Assembly: GCA_035506155.1 (NCBI GenBank)
Contig: DATJPX010000066.1
Span: 21,888 to 85,887, forward strand
Origin: UBA877 sp035506155
GTDB taxonomy: Bacteria; Chloroflexota; Anaerolineae; Anaerolineales; Villigracilaceae
DNA length: 64,000 bases
Direction: 5' to 3'
Each line of letters opens with the position of its first letter. Within the stretch, counting starts at the first letter, position 1. The position numbers and the translations under genes are program-made. Shown piece by piece: positions 33,804 through 43,112 of the stretch. The notes under the pieces were generated by a model. That model made no database searches, had not been told where the DNA came from, and saw nothing but the letters and a program-made list of their open reading frames with translations.

Positions 33804-34091
33804 TCAACTTCCATCGACGACGATCATCCGGCTGGATGCGTACTTGTGTCGCAGGGCACGCGCCGGAGCATATTCCGGCGAATTGAGCCAGGCTTTGGCC
33901 CTTTCCCGGTTTTCGAACTCCAGGATGACCAGGCGCTGGGACCGCCAGTCGCCTTCCAGGGTTTCGTTCGGTCCGCCGCGGGCCAGGTATTTCCCGCCGT
34001 AAAGGGCGACGGCGGCCGGGGCGAGTTTCTTGTATTCCTCGTACCCGGCCGGGTCGGTGACCTGGATGTCGACGATCACGTAGGCTGTCAT
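33804..34091 (-). CDS. DUF1330-family small protein
   Basis: The 95-residue protein has the DUF1330 alpha+beta-barrel pattern: AYVIVDIQVTDPAGYEEYKKLAPAAV, YGGKYLARGG, LVILEFENRERAKAW, and the closing YKxxR-like RHKYASSRMIVVDG. The family role is unknown; related dimeric barrels act on small aromatic or reactive molecules. The start overlaps the esterase stop by four bases (ATGA), so the two are coupled. Confidence 0.88.
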   Translation of the reverse strand: MTAYVIVDIQVTDPAGYEEYKKLAPAAVALYGGKYLARGGPNETLEGDWRSQRLVILEFENRERAKAWLNSPEYAPARALRHKYASSRMIVVDGS

Positions 34092-35008
34092 GGTTGCTCC
34101 TTGATGGATTGAGGAATCTCCCGGCGGACAAAGGCGCCGATCTTGTCGATGGCAAACTGGGCTTCAGGGACGAAGGGGGCAAAAGCCGGGAAGACATGCC
34201 ACATCCCATCCCAGACTTCCAGCTCGGCCCGGGAGCCGGCGGCGGCCATCCTGTTTACAAGCCGGGTGGAATCGTCGAGCAGGATCTCGTCATTGCCGAC
34301 GTGTACCAGAGTCGGCGGAAAGTTATGCAGGTCACCGAAAAGCGGTGAGATGAGCGGGTCGGATGGGTCGTGGTTCCCGGTATAGGCCGGGACGTACTGC
34401 GGCCCGCCATTGTGTCCGAAGATTGGATCGACGGATTTGCGCGTCCGGATCGAGTCGCCCGAGAATGTCAGGTCGGTCCAGGGCGAGATCAGGAAGATGG
34501 CTGCCGGGAGAGGCTGGCGGACCGCTTTCAGGCTGAGCGCGGCTGCCAGGGTCAGCCCGCCGCCAGCCGAATCCCCGCCGACGGCGATCCGGTCGGGGGG
34601 AGTGCCCTGCTCCAGGAGCCACCGGTATGCTGCGAGAGTATCTTCCAACGCGGCCGGGAAGGGATTCTCCGGGGCCAGGCGGTAATCGATGACGAGCGTG
34701 CGTGCCTGGCAGGCCAGGGCAAGCCGGGCGGCCAGGCCACGATGGGTATCCAGGGAGCAGATACAGTAGGCTCCGCCGTGCAAGTATAGAATGACCCTTG
34801 ATGTTTTGGTGCCCACCGGTTCGATCCATTCGGCGTGGACGCCGCCGGCCTGGATGGTGCAAACCGTCACGCCGCGCGGCACGAGAATGCCTCGCCGCGC
34901 CAGGCGATCCATGCGGGTCCGTTGTTCCTGGACGGAAAGCCGGACATCCAATGCGCCGATGACGCGTTGGATGGTTTGGCGAAGGATACGACTGCGGAGA
35001 CTGGTCAT
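34088..35008 (-). CDS. Alpha/beta-hydrolase, hormone-sensitive-lipase (Aes-like) esterase
   Basis: The 306-residue esterase shows the HSL-family oxyanion motif HGGAYCICS, the nucleophile elbow GDSAGGG, and a catalytic His in GMWHVFPAF, with Asp in the GNDEILLDD region. It hydrolyses short acyl esters. No signal peptide is seen. It sits between a lipoprotein gene and the coupled DUF1330 gene on one minus-strand transcript. The natural substrate is unknown. Confidence 0.9.
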   Translation of the reverse strand: MTSLRSRILRQTIQRVIGALDVRLSVQEQRTRMDRLARRGILVPRGVTVCTIQAGGVHAEWIEPVGTKTSRVILYLHGGAYCICSLDTHRGLAARLALACQARTLVIDYRLAPENPFPAALEDTLAAYRWLLEQGTPPDRIAVGGDSAGGGLTLAAALSLKAVRQPLPAAIFLISPWTDLTFSGDSIRTRKSVDPIFGHNGGPQYVPAYTGNHDPSDPLISPLFGDLHNFPPTLVHVGNDEILLDDSTRLVNRMAAAGSRAELEVWDGMWHVFPAFAPFVPEAQFAIDKIGAFVRREIPQSIKEQP

Positions 35009-35034
35009 GAAATTCCGTTTCTACGGATTAATGA

Positions 35035-36084
35035 TCACGGGACGACAGCCTGGCCCGAATCGGGGTCGACCATCATTTTCGAGGTGTCGACCGCCTCGAA
35101 ATCGTTCCCGGTCATAGCATCCAGCGTGTGGAGCATGTCGTTATCCCAATGCTCGTCCGGCGAACCGGAGACGTACCAGTTCGAGCCGTTGTCGGCCAGG
35201 ACGATCCCATATTCCTGCATGGCGCGCAGAATCACCTGCATCGTCGGCGAATATGGGGAGATGTCGAAGGTCGACTTGAGACGGAAGCGCGCCCCCATGG
35301 GCGGAACGTTCGGGGCGTTGTCGTCGGAGGTCAGGTGGCGGGCAGGCCAAATGTAGCCGTTGGTGTTTTCGGCCGTGAAGCGCAGGGCATGGCGGATCTC
35401 GCCTGCGGCCACCTCGTCCCAGCGGACCAGCCCGGGCAGCATCGGCAGGCCGGCCGCATCTGCCGAAGTCCAGCCGGCGGGACGCAAGGCGTTCGAGCGC
35501 AGGTTCCAGACTGCGCCGGACCCGCCCGACCATTTTCCGTCCTTGGCGCTGGCATCGTAGGTTTCGTAGAGGGTGCAGGCCGAGGTATCCACGACGAGGA
35601 TGTGGTGGTCGCTGCCCCACTCGCGCTGGTAATTTGCCGGGATGGGATAGGGCCCCGGATCGGATTCGTCCGGATAGTAAAAAGTGAAGGAGAATTTGGG
35701 CGTCGCCGCATCGGCCAAATTGAACGGGATGCCGATGGGGCCGCCGTCCCATGTACCCGAGCCGAAGTCCATGTGAAAGCCGATATCCCGGCCGATCGAG
35801 TCGATCCAGGCGGCCGAATGCGGATCGAGCGGCAGGGCATCCACGCGGGTGTTCCAGAAATTATCCGCCGGGAAGAATGGGCAGCCGCCGATGGTCGGAC
35901 CCTGACCTGTGGGCGACGAGGATACCGGAAGGACCGTTGATGTCGGAATAGTCGTTCCTATGGGTGGCCGGGCCGATTCAGTCGGCAAGGAGGCGACTGG
36001 TTGCAAGGTCGAGGCTGGATTTTGCACAGGCGCGCAACTCACTGCAAGAAATAAGAGGCTCCCTATTACAAACGCTTGTTTCAT
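35035..36084 (-). CDS. Secreted lipoprotein of unknown function (349 aa)
   Basis: The 349-residue protein starts with a lipobox (FLAVSC, Cys17) and a Ser/Thr/Pro-rich linker to about residue 65. A globular domain rich in aromatic residues, Gly and Asp follows: FFPADNFWNTRVDALPLDPHSAAW, WGSDHHILVVD, GYIWPARHLTSDDNAP. I do not recognise the family; the pattern suggests an extracellular beta-rich domain, perhaps carbohydrate-binding or hydrolytic. An AAGGAG site precedes the ATG. It lies 11 bases after the propeller lipoprotein gene. Confidence 0.75.
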   Translation of the reverse strand: MKQAFVIGSLLFLAVSCAPVQNPASTLQPVASLPTESARPPIGTTIPTSTVLPVSSSPTGQGPTIGGCPFFPADNFWNTRVDALPLDPHSAAWIDSIGRDIGFHMDFGSGTWDGGPIGIPFNLADAATPKFSFTFYYPDESDPGPYPIPANYQREWGSDHHILVVDTSACTLYETYDASAKDGKWSGGSGAVWNLRSNALRPAGWTSADAAGLPMLPGLVRWDEVAAGEIRHALRFTAENTNGYIWPARHLTSDDNAPNVPPMGARFRLKSTFDISPYSPTMQVILRAMQEYGIVLADNGSNWYVSGSPDEHWDNDMLHTLDAMTGNDFEAVDTSKMMVDPDSGQAVVP

Positions 36085-36095
36085 CCGTATTCTCC

Positions 36096-37559
36096 TTATG
36101 GATGTACAAGGTCCAGTAGATCCGTATCGCAGGAGGCAGTCGAGACAAGGGCAGGCACATAGTCGGGAGAATTCACAACATAGATACCATCAAATAGTGT
36201 GCACAAAATAAGATTGTTACTATCAGCCTGCCAAACGATGTTCGCGGTTCGGTCGAATACCTTTTTCATCCTGCCCGTGGGAAGACCAACGTATATGCCT
36301 TGATCATCTGACCAAGCCCAGGTGGATTCATCCTCTGAAATCGTTGGAAATCCTGTGATATTGAATGGCAAATCCGCCGGCGTGCCATTTTCATGAAAGG
36401 CAATCACTTCGTGATTCTGCAAATCGTACGGATCGGTTTTCACGAAGTAGAGGCCGGCTCGACTCGACCATGTGACCCCGCCAGACTTGTCGCTGATGCG
36501 GCGCCAGGTCGAAGCGCGTATCAGATACGTGCCTGCCGTGTACGTTCGAGTCTTTGTCTGGAAATCTTGATGCAAGGAGGCTATGTAGTTACCGTCGAAC
36601 GGATTACGGCTGAACCCGATCAGACAAACACCCGGCTCGATAATGACTTTCGTTTCTCCTGTATCGACATTGATGTATTGGTAGTTTCCGTTACACATCG
36701 ATTCGTATGTGATCAATTCATGACTGCTGATCCAAAAGGCTGAATCTCCTTGCGTAGACAAATGTTTACTTTCCCCTTTCGTATCCGTCACCCAATTACT
36801 TTCTACGTTCCATCCAGCTCCTGTCCCAAAGGTCAGGACGCCGATATTGAAGATATATTTTCCATCCGGAGACCATATCGGGACGGCGGATTGTGTTGGG
36901 GCATCGGTCAGGCGCGTTATCTCATTGGTCGTGGTCGAAAACAGAAATAAATCCGCAGAGATGCCATTCACAGCACTGATAAAGGCCAGTTGTTTTCCAT
37001 CCGGAGACCAGTCTGAGTCCCCAACGTCCGGGGCGTCGACTTGAGAAACGTTCGGATTCGTGACGACTATTTTCTTGAGGACATTACCATCCGGAAGGCT
37101 AACCACCACCAAGACCGGATTAGGGTCGCCTTCAATGAAAGCAAAGTGTCCGCCCGTTGGCGACACAGAGGAGGTCCGTCGATAGGTCTTAGGATCCAGC
37201 TTGTAAACCAATGTCTGGCCAGTGCCATCCGGATTCATTGCGTACAAACCAGCCTGGCCCCAGAACAGTAGCCATGGACCTGCCTGGCGAAGTGGCTTGA
37301 TCGGCAGCATAGCTGTGGGGATAGGCGTGGCACTGGGAGAAGGAGTTATTGTTGGCGTAGGCGCCATTGTCGCTGATGAGGTGGGGGTCCGGGATGCGGG
37401 GACAGTGGTTTGGGTGGATGTGGTCGTAGGCGTAGGGACGGTTGTCGGGGTGGGAAGGATGATTGCCGGAGCGACGCAACCGAGCGTAAGAAAAGCAGAC
37501 AGGAGAAGCTTGCCAAAGTTATTTTTTCTCGGCCATCGTTTTGTGTTTTCCACCCTCAT
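36096..37559 (-). CDS. TolB/PD40-like beta-propeller lipoprotein
   Basis: The 487-residue protein has a lipoprotein signal (SAFLTLGC, Cys28), a long Thr/Pro linker, then PD40/WD40-like blades: GLYAMNPDGTGQ, DSDWSPDGKQLAFIS and PIWSPDGKYIFNIG. The domain is probably a six- or seven-bladed propeller that binds a protein or peptide outside the cell. A GAGGTG site precedes the ATG and TATACT lies further upstream. It follows the M1 peptidase gene by 18 bases, so the two could work together at the cell surface. Confidence 0.85.
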   Translation of the reverse strand: MRVENTKRWPRKNNFGKLLLSAFLTLGCVAPAIILPTPTTVPTPTTTSTQTTVPASRTPTSSATMAPTPTITPSPSATPIPTAMLPIKPLRQAGPWLLFWGQAGLYAMNPDGTGQTLVYKLDPKTYRRTSSVSPTGGHFAFIEGDPNPVLVVVSLPDGNVLKKIVVTNPNVSQVDAPDVGDSDWSPDGKQLAFISAVNGISADLFLFSTTTNEITRLTDAPTQSAVPIWSPDGKYIFNIGVLTFGTGAGWNVESNWVTDTKGESKHLSTQGDSAFWISSHELITYESMCNGNYQYINVDTGETKVIIEPGVCLIGFSRNPFDGNYIASLHQDFQTKTRTYTAGTYLIRASTWRRISDKSGGVTWSSRAGLYFVKTDPYDLQNHEVIAFHENGTPADLPFNITGFPTISEDESTWAWSDDQGIYVGLPTGRMKKVFDRTANIVWQADSNNLILCTLFDGIYVVNSPDYVPALVSTASCDTDLLDLVHP

Positions 37560-37577
37560 GGGACACCTCGACTTTCA

Positions 37578-39125
37578 CTATTTAGTATAAACCCATTCGT
37601 CGAAGATAGGGGTCAGGTCGCAGCCGCAGACCTGCTGGGCTTCCGATTTGAAGGCATCGGTCGTCGAGATTTGCCACTCGAATTTCTCTGTGTAGTCCTT
37701 CATGAACTGGTCGAAGGTCGCCTGGCCGAGCTGGTCCCGCAGCGCCAGCATGAAGAGAGGTCCACGGCCGTAGACGATGGCCACGTAGCCGGCGCTCGTA
37801 TAGTCCGAGACCGGTTCGCCGATCGGGATTTTTTGGTCTTTGAGAGAATCCCAGGTGCCCTGCATTTCGAGTTTATACGCCGCCGCGCCGGCGGTCCCAT
37901 GTTTGTCCAGGTAATACTGCCAGGTGAGGAACTCGGCCAGGGATTCGTCCAGCCAGGGTTGGTCCTGCGTCTCGTTCCCGACCAGATTGTAGAACCATTG
38001 ATGGCCGACTTCGTGGGTGACGACGACCTCGAGGAAAGGGCTCCCGTTGTAGACGTCTTTCGCGACCGCCGTCAGTCCGGGAAATTCCACCCCGCCGGCG
38101 GAGGTGATGATCGGAACGATGTCGAATTCCGTGTATGGATAAGGTGCGTAACGCTGGCTGAAATCTCCGATGGCGCCTTCGGCGGTCTTCAGTGCAGACT
38201 GGGCATACGATTGCAGATCTGCCGAAGCGTAGCTGTTGACCGTTATCCCGTTCACCGTTTCCGACTGTTTGACGAAGTTCCGGCTGGCGGCCATGTAGAA
38301 ATCCCGGGCCGGGCCGTCCGCGAACAGGACCTTTTGCCGGCCGGCCACCGTGGACCGGCCGACCTCGCTCCCGGAGGCGACCAGAGTCAGGTCCTGCGGC
38401 GCGTCCACCGAGACCAGGTAAAAGCTGATCTCGGAAAAGAGCGGGTCGCCGTCCAGGTCGGGCAGCTTATTGTTCCAACCATTTTTATCGTAAACGAGAA
38501 TCGTCGGGATGGCATGCGCCATCGAAAGGATATCGTCGTTGTATCCGAAAATGCCGTAATAGAAATTGCCTCCCGCAGTCGGGACTGTGACCTGGAATTC
38601 GTCGTGGATGGTGACCGAGCCGCCGGGGTCGAGCGGGACTGCAAGCGGGACGCGCATGATGCCGGTGCTGAGCTCCGGCTGGACTGTCTTTCCGTCCACG
38701 CTGACATTGCTGACAGCGATCGTCCCTCCCAGGATCTCGGCGAAGATGGCAAAGTCGATCTCGGCCAAAGCATCCGTCGAGCGGTTGGTGTAATGGACCT
38801 CCTCGATCCCGCTCAGGGAGGTCGGTGGATCGCCCAGGGAGATGGCGACATGGTAAATGCTCAAGCCGGGCAGCCCATTCAAGATGCCCTGGTAAGCAGG
38901 CGACAATCCTGCCGAGAACAAAGACCGGTCTCCCCAGGGAATGTTGAAAAGCGCCTCATTCTGGGAGGGCGGGACTGGCGATGCGACGATCGTCGTCGGG
39001 TTCGATGGAACCGTCGGCGCCGGAGTAGGGGTCGGAGAAAACGCCGGCAAGGCGGTCGCCGGACAGGCACACGCCAGGAGTAAAAGAACCAGTAAAGTGA
39101 AGATCAGGATTCTTTGGGGTTTCAT
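37578..39125 (-). CDS. M1-family (gluzincin) metallopeptidase, predicted lipoprotein
   Basis: The 515-residue protein begins with a signal sequence (FTLLVLLLLACACP) and a Pro/Thr linker. The zinc site VVTHEVGHQWFYNLVGNETQDQPWLDESLAEF has HExxH and the third ligand Glu 19 residues later, the M1/gluzincin spacing. FPGLTAV before it corresponds to the exopeptidase motif, in a changed form (SAGGVEFPGL). It should cleave peptides outside the cell. ATG 39125 is chosen because the signal begins there; the upstream in-frame start at 39269 overlaps the preceding gene by 140 bases. It starts one base after the diguanylate cyclase stop. Confidence 0.9.
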   Translation of the reverse strand: MKPQRILIFTLLVLLLLACACPATALPAFSPTPTPAPTVPSNPTTIVASPVPPSQNEALFNIPWGDRSLFSAGLSPAYQGILNGLPGLSIYHVAISLGDPPTSLSGIEEVHYTNRSTDALAEIDFAIFAEILGGTIAVSNVSVDGKTVQPELSTGIMRVPLAVPLDPGGSVTIHDEFQVTVPTAGGNFYYGIFGYNDDILSMAHAIPTILVYDKNGWNNKLPDLDGDPLFSEISFYLVSVDAPQDLTLVASGSEVGRSTVAGRQKVLFADGPARDFYMAASRNFVKQSETVNGITVNSYASADLQSYAQSALKTAEGAIGDFSQRYAPYPYTEFDIVPIITSAGGVEFPGLTAVAKDVYNGSPFLEVVVTHEVGHQWFYNLVGNETQDQPWLDESLAEFLTWQYYLDKHGTAGAAAYKLEMQGTWDSLKDQKIPIGEPVSDYTSAGYVAIVYGRGPLFMLALRDQLGQATFDQFMKDYTEKFEWQISTTDAFKSEAQQVCGCDLTPIFDEWVYTK

Positions 39126-39126
39126 A

Positions 39127-40029
39127 TCATTCCAGTGTGACTCGATTGCGGCCCGTTTTCTTGCTTTGGTACATGTTCCGATCGGCGCGCTCCACGGCTG
39201 CGTTGGTGGCGTCTTCCGTGCGGATGAGGGTGCAGCCAATCGAGACGGTCGCGCTGAGCTCCGTTTCATCCAAGCGAAGGCGTGATTGCGCCACCAGGAT
39301 GCGAAGCTTTTCGGCCGTCTTCAGGACGCTTTCCTTGTCCATCTCCTGGAGCAGGACGATGAATTCCTCTCCACCCCAGCGAGCCAGGATGTCGTCAGAA
39401 CGAATGTTTGTCTTCAAAGTCTGGGCGACCATCCGGAGCACGCTGTCGCCGATCTCGTGCCCGAAGGCGTCGTTGACGGATTTGAAATAATCGATGTCGA
39501 TGAACAACAGGCCGCAGGGATTCCCGTTCTCGGAATAGTCGGCAAGCACCTTGTTCAGCTGCAGTTCCATATACCGGCGATTCCCGATGCCGGTCAGCGG
39601 ATCGAGCAGGGTGGCTTTTTCCAGCCGGTCCATCCGCCGCCGCATGCTCATGACGGGTACATTGCTGCTGAAAGTCTCCACCGCCCCGACGATCTCGCCG
39701 TTTTCATCCTTCATCGGAGCCGTACGGACAAGCACGGGCACACGATGGCCGTCGGCATGGTGCAGGAAAACTTCAGCCTGGCGCAATTTCCCATCCTGGA
39801 TGGTTGCATGCAGTGGGCAGCCGCCGAAACAGAGCTGAACCCCGGTTTCCGTGACATGGTTGAGGATGTTGGCGTGGCAGAACGAGCCGACGACCCGTTC
39901 GGCAGGGAAGCCGGTCATTTGTTCCGCGCCTTTGTTCCAGTAAATGATCCGTCGTTCCTTGTCCACGAAATAAACGCCTTCGTTCATCGTGTCGAGAATT
40001 TCTTCGTAAAGTTGCTTCTTTTGGTCCAT
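39127..40029 (-). CDS. PAS-GGDEF diguanylate cyclase
   Basis: The 300-residue protein has a PAS domain (about 8-120) and a GGDEF domain (about 140-300). The active site is ARWGGEEF, and RSDD five residues before it is an intact inhibitory I-site, so it should make c-di-GMP under feedback control. The PAS part carries a cysteine/histidine-rich segment FCHANILNH...LCFGGCPLH, which could bind a metal, haem or Fe-S centre. No membrane helix is present, so it is cytosolic. It abuts the M1 peptidase gene. Confidence 0.92.
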   Translation of the reverse strand: MDQKKQLYEEILDTMNEGVYFVDKERRIIYWNKGAEQMTGFPAERVVGSFCHANILNHVTETGVQLCFGGCPLHATIQDGKLRQAEVFLHHADGHRVPVLVRTAPMKDENGEIVGAVETFSSNVPVMSMRRRMDRLEKATLLDPLTGIGNRRYMELQLNKVLADYSENGNPCGLLFIDIDYFKSVNDAFGHEIGDSVLRMVAQTLKTNIRSDDILARWGGEEFIVLLQEMDKESVLKTAEKLRILVAQSRLRLDETELSATVSIGCTLIRTEDATNAAVERADRNMYQSKKTGRNRVTLE

Positions 40030-40092
40030 GGCTGCATTGAGGCGGATTGAATGATGGCGGACGCGGTGCTCTGCCCCGGGCTGCGACTGGAT

Positions 40093-41304
40093 TCAGGCCG
40101 GCTTGCGGGCGGCCTCGATGGCGGCCTTGATCTGATCGGTGTGTGACAGGATATGCGGCAGCGAACCTTCCAGGAGCATATTGGCAGCTTGGAAATAGGA
40201 GGCTTTGCGGGCGACGAATTCCGGCGGAAAGGCTTCGACGTAAGCCACCATCTCGTCTGCGAGGCGCTTCTCCTCGTCCAGCAGGCCCCGCACGGTTTTG
40301 TAAGCGCCCGCAGTGGCGCGGGCATGGATGGTGCTGTTCCCTCCCCAGTCATCAGAGACGCGCGGGTAGCCGCCGATCACATCGTCGAGGTTTTCCAGCC
40401 AGTGGCGTTCGTTCTGGATGAGGTGGGCCAACACCTCCTTGGCGTTCCACTCGGACGGGGCAGGCCGGAAATCCGCTTCGCTTTCGCTGACCCCGGCGAA
40501 GATCTTTTCGAGCGCCCCGATGCCTTCGTTGTACCTCTTGCGGGCTTCCTTTGCCAGGCCGGCGGCGTCCCAGGGGATCTGCGGAATGGGGCGCCTGGAT
40601 AATTCCATCGTCAATGTTTTCTTCTCGGGTCCGCGATAGAAAACCACTTCGACCTTATCCCCGCCCTTCTTCCCCTGCAGGGCCGTGAGCAGCGTGCCGA
40701 AGTCGCTGGTGAGCGGTTTGCCGGCCAGTTCCACCAGCACGTCATCCTTGCGCAAGCCGGCCTTGAACGCACCCATCTCCTCGGGCAGGAAGTCCAGGCG
40801 CATGCCGGTGGTCACTGGGACGCCCATGGCTTTGGCAATATCAGGAGTGAAGTCGCTCAGGTTGATGCCCAGCATTGGCCGTTCGAAAGTTCGCTTGTCC
40901 AGGCCGGTCTCCATCACCTGGGCCAGGTTGCCGAGAGTCGCCGCCCATTCCTGCCGGAAGCCTTCCGCCCGCTTCGACCATTCTTCTCCTGCGGGGACGG
41001 TGTGAGCCAGCGTGACCAGGGTGCCCCCATCCTTGCCGGCGAGGCTGATCGTAACGGTGCTGGGAGCCGGATCCGCCCCGGATCGCCAGTGGAAGGCGAC
41101 GGATCTGTTCTCCTCCAGACCAATGAACTCCCCGGCGGTATAGAAATCGCCGTGCCACCAAAGATAGATCCGCCCGCCGGGGCGCGGCGCAAGGGTGGCA
41201 AAATCGCACAACCACTCGGTCATCCCGACGGCATGGGTGAGCGAATAATAGATTTGGGCGGGACTCGCCTTGACGAATTGCTCGATCCGGATTTCGTCTG
41301 TCAT
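40093..41304 (-). CDS. SRPBCC (AHSA1-like) - PDZ - DinB three-domain fusion
   Basis: The 403-residue cytosolic protein joins three domains. Residues 1-135 are an SRPBCC/AHSA1-type ligand-binding fold (IEQFVKASPAQIYYSLTHAVGMTEWLCDFA). Residues about 142-238 are a PDZ domain (MLGINLSD, GAFKAGLRKDDVLVELAGKPL). Residues about 250-400 are a DinB-like four-helix bundle with histidines at VLAHLIQNERHW and LPHILSHTDQ that could hold a metal. I know of no characterised protein with this order. It is adjacent to a second DinB gene with no base between (TAA then ATG), so both are in one operon. No function is assigned. Confidence 0.85.
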   Translation of the reverse strand: MTDEIRIEQFVKASPAQIYYSLTHAVGMTEWLCDFATLAPRPGGRIYLWWHGDFYTAGEFIGLEENRSVAFHWRSGADPAPSTVTISLAGKDGGTLVTLAHTVPAGEEWSKRAEGFRQEWAATLGNLAQVMETGLDKRTFERPMLGINLSDFTPDIAKAMGVPVTTGMRLDFLPEEMGAFKAGLRKDDVLVELAGKPLTSDFGTLLTALQGKKGGDKVEVVFYRGPEKKTLTMELSRRPIPQIPWDAAGLAKEARKRYNEGIGALEKIFAGVSESEADFRPAPSEWNAKEVLAHLIQNERHWLENLDDVIGGYPRVSDDWGGNSTIHARATAGAYKTVRGLLDEEKRLADEMVAYVEAFPPEFVARKASYFQAANMLLEGSLPHILSHTDQIKAAIEAARKPA

Positions 41305-41799
41305 TTAGTTTCCTCTCTTCCCAAGCGGCTGGCTTGGATCTTTCAGCCATTCCCGGATATCACGGGCATGTTCGTCCTCGTGATCCCGGAAGGTGTCCAC
41401 CAGGTAGGTTACGGTGCCTTTGTCGCCCCAGGGAACGACCAGGGGCTCGAAGAACTTTTCATCCGGCATCTGTTCGATGATGGTTTGCAGCACCTGACGG
41501 GTCAGGCGCCACTCGTTCAGGATGTGCGGATAATCCAGGTCCTGGCGGGACGTGACCGTCCGGCCGTTGTATTCGTCGATGCCCCGCTCGGCCGGTGTGG
41601 CGGGCAGCCGCCCGGCGACGTGGGCGCGCAGGCTGTCGATGGTGGCGTCATCCCAACCGGTGATGTGGGCGAGCATATCTTTGATCGTCCAGCCCGGATA
41701 GATTTCCTTCTTCGGATCGATCTTGGGTAGGAGCGCTTCGATCTGTGAGCGGGTCTCGTTCAATCGGTGGAGTAGAAATTCCCTGTCTGCTGAAGTCAT
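41305..41799 (-). CDS. DinB/ClbS-superfamily protein
   Basis: The 164-residue protein is a four-helix DinB-type bundle: IKDMLAHITGWDDATIDSL, and TFRDHEDEHARDIREWL near the end, with three histidines placed as in the DinB metal site. DinB-like proteins include thiol transferases and the ClbS self-resistance hydrolase. The substrate is unknown. It lies directly upstream of the SRPBCC-PDZ-DinB fusion and may be its paralogue or partner. Confidence 0.85.
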   Translation of the reverse strand: MTSADREFLLHRLNETRSQIEALLPKIDPKKEIYPGWTIKDMLAHITGWDDATIDSLRAHVAGRLPATPAERGIDEYNGRTVTSRQDLDYPHILNEWRLTRQVLQTIIEQMPDEKFFEPLVVPWGDKGTVTYLVDTFRDHEDEHARDIREWLKDPSQPLGKRGN

Positions 41800-41842
41800 G
41801 CCTGCCTCCTTGAGTTTTTCAATTCGATTTTACTCCCGGGGG

Positions 41843-42286
41843 TCACCAGGAAATCAAACGCGCTGGCTTCAGTTTGATCAGCCGGTTATCCGGGGAAGTC
41901 AACCAGTTTTGGGGCTCCCGGCCCAACAGGCCGTCCGTGCCGAGGTATTTGACGTAGATCTTCTCGAGACGGGCCTGGACATCGGGGCTGCCAACTGCGG
42001 TCAGCTCGGCAGTCCCTTCCAACAGGACGGCGGTGATGCCTCCCTCCGGCTTGGGCAGGTCGACCACGATGGCGCATTTCGGGTTGCGCTCGAGGTCCTT
42101 GACCTTGCGCGTGTTGCGGAAGGAACTGACCCAGACCACGCCTTCCTCCCAGAGGAACCAGACCGGGACCACATGCGGTTGCCCGGCCGGGGAGGATGTT
42201 GCAAGACGCCCCAGGATGGGGCGGGCCAGAAGCGATTCGACTTTCGTTCTCTTTGTGGCGTCCATAATCTCCCGGAGTTGCTTCAT
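41843..42286 (-). CDS. PPOX-family flavin/F420-binding protein
   Basis: The 147-residue protein is a split-barrel of the pyridoxamine-phosphate-oxidase superfamily: ILGRLATSSPAGQPHVVPVWFLWEEGVVWVSS, VKDLERNPKCAIVVD, and AVLLEGTAEL. Small members of this kind bind FMN or F420 and reduce xenobiotics or biliverdin. The ATG at 42286 overlaps the permease stop (ATGA); ATG 42265 with GGGAGA upstream is also plausible. It ends the ABC-2 operon. Confidence 0.85.
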   Translation of the reverse strand: MKQLREIMDATKRTKVESLLARPILGRLATSSPAGQPHVVPVWFLWEEGVVWVSSFRNTRKVKDLERNPKCAIVVDLPKPEGGITAVLLEGTAELTAVGSPDVQARLEKIYVKYLGTDGLLGREPQNWLTSPDNRLIKLKPARLISW

Positions 42287-43068
42287 ACTTCGACCTGGAT
42301 CGCGCTTCCACTTTCGTACCGCCGAAGTCCCATCTGGAACAAGAGGATCGACAGTGCAAGGAACCCGACCGCCGCAAGCGCCATTTGCCCCAGGAGCGAC
42401 CAGGAGGAGGCGTGGACGAATCCGGCCGGGACGGCTCCCATGAAGGCGGCCGGGACGAGGGTGAAGAGCAGGAATTTTGCTGCGTTGTCGAATAGAGTGA
42501 TCGGATAGAGGGCGAAGGTGACCATCGCGTTGATCGCCATGCCGGTAAATGTTCCGCCTGTTCCCGTCCAGAATGACAGGCTCTGGACGATGATCAGGAA
42601 AGCCACGAAAACGGTCGTGGCGAGGACAACGGCAAGGACGAAGCGCCCCAGGCCGCCCAGGCTGAATTGTCCGGATGCCATGTAACTGATGAAGCCGTAG
42701 AGGAAATCGCCGAACCCGCTCGGGACGATCCGGCTGGCGAGGACGTGCAGGAGGGTCGGCCGGGGCAGCGAAAGGTAGTAGTCCAGCCGGCCGTTGACGA
42801 TGATGTCCCCCAGGTTGAAGGCGTTCCCGAACAGGATCCCGGCCAGGCCGAATGCGCTGGCCGACACGCCGAAGACCAGGAACATGTCCCCGAGCTGCCA
42901 GCCGCGGACGTCCTTGAACCGGTCGAAGAAAATGATCCAGACGATGAAATACACGCCGTCGTTCAGGATCATGCCGATGGACTGGGACAGGAAAGCCACC
43001 CGGTATTCCATTACGGAAGCCAGGTTGGTTTTCCAAAGCGAGAGAAGGAATTTCAATTCACGGATCAT
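42283..43068 (-). CDS. ABC-2 exporter permease (second subunit)
   Basis: The 261-residue protein has six predicted membrane helices and belongs to the ABC-2/DUF-type permeases found in pairs with a natA/drrA-like ATPase (VMEYRVAFLSQSIGMILNDGVYF, SFWTGTGGTFTGMAINAM). The ATG at 43068 begins the family N terminus and lies 44 bases after the first permease stop. It overlaps the PPOX gene. The cargo is not known. Confidence 0.85.
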   Translation of the reverse strand: MIRELKFLLSLWKTNLASVMEYRVAFLSQSIGMILNDGVYFIVWIIFFDRFKDVRGWQLGDMFLVFGVSASAFGLAGILFGNAFNLGDIIVNGRLDYYLSLPRPTLLHVLASRIVPSGFGDFLYGFISYMASGQFSLGGLGRFVLAVVLATTVFVAFLIIVQSLSFWTGTGGTFTGMAINAMVTFALYPITLFDNAAKFLLFTLVPAAFMGAVPAGFVHASSWSLLGQMALAAVGFLALSILLFQMGLRRYESGSAIQVEV

Positions 43069-43112
43069 TGGTTGTTCGACCGGCTCTTCCGGATGTTCGC
43101 CAATTGCCCTGG

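Noticed and set aside
37410..39083. 557-codon plus-strand ORF across the M1 peptidase gene
   Set aside because: It is antisense to the peptidase with its HExxH motif and has no recognisable domain.
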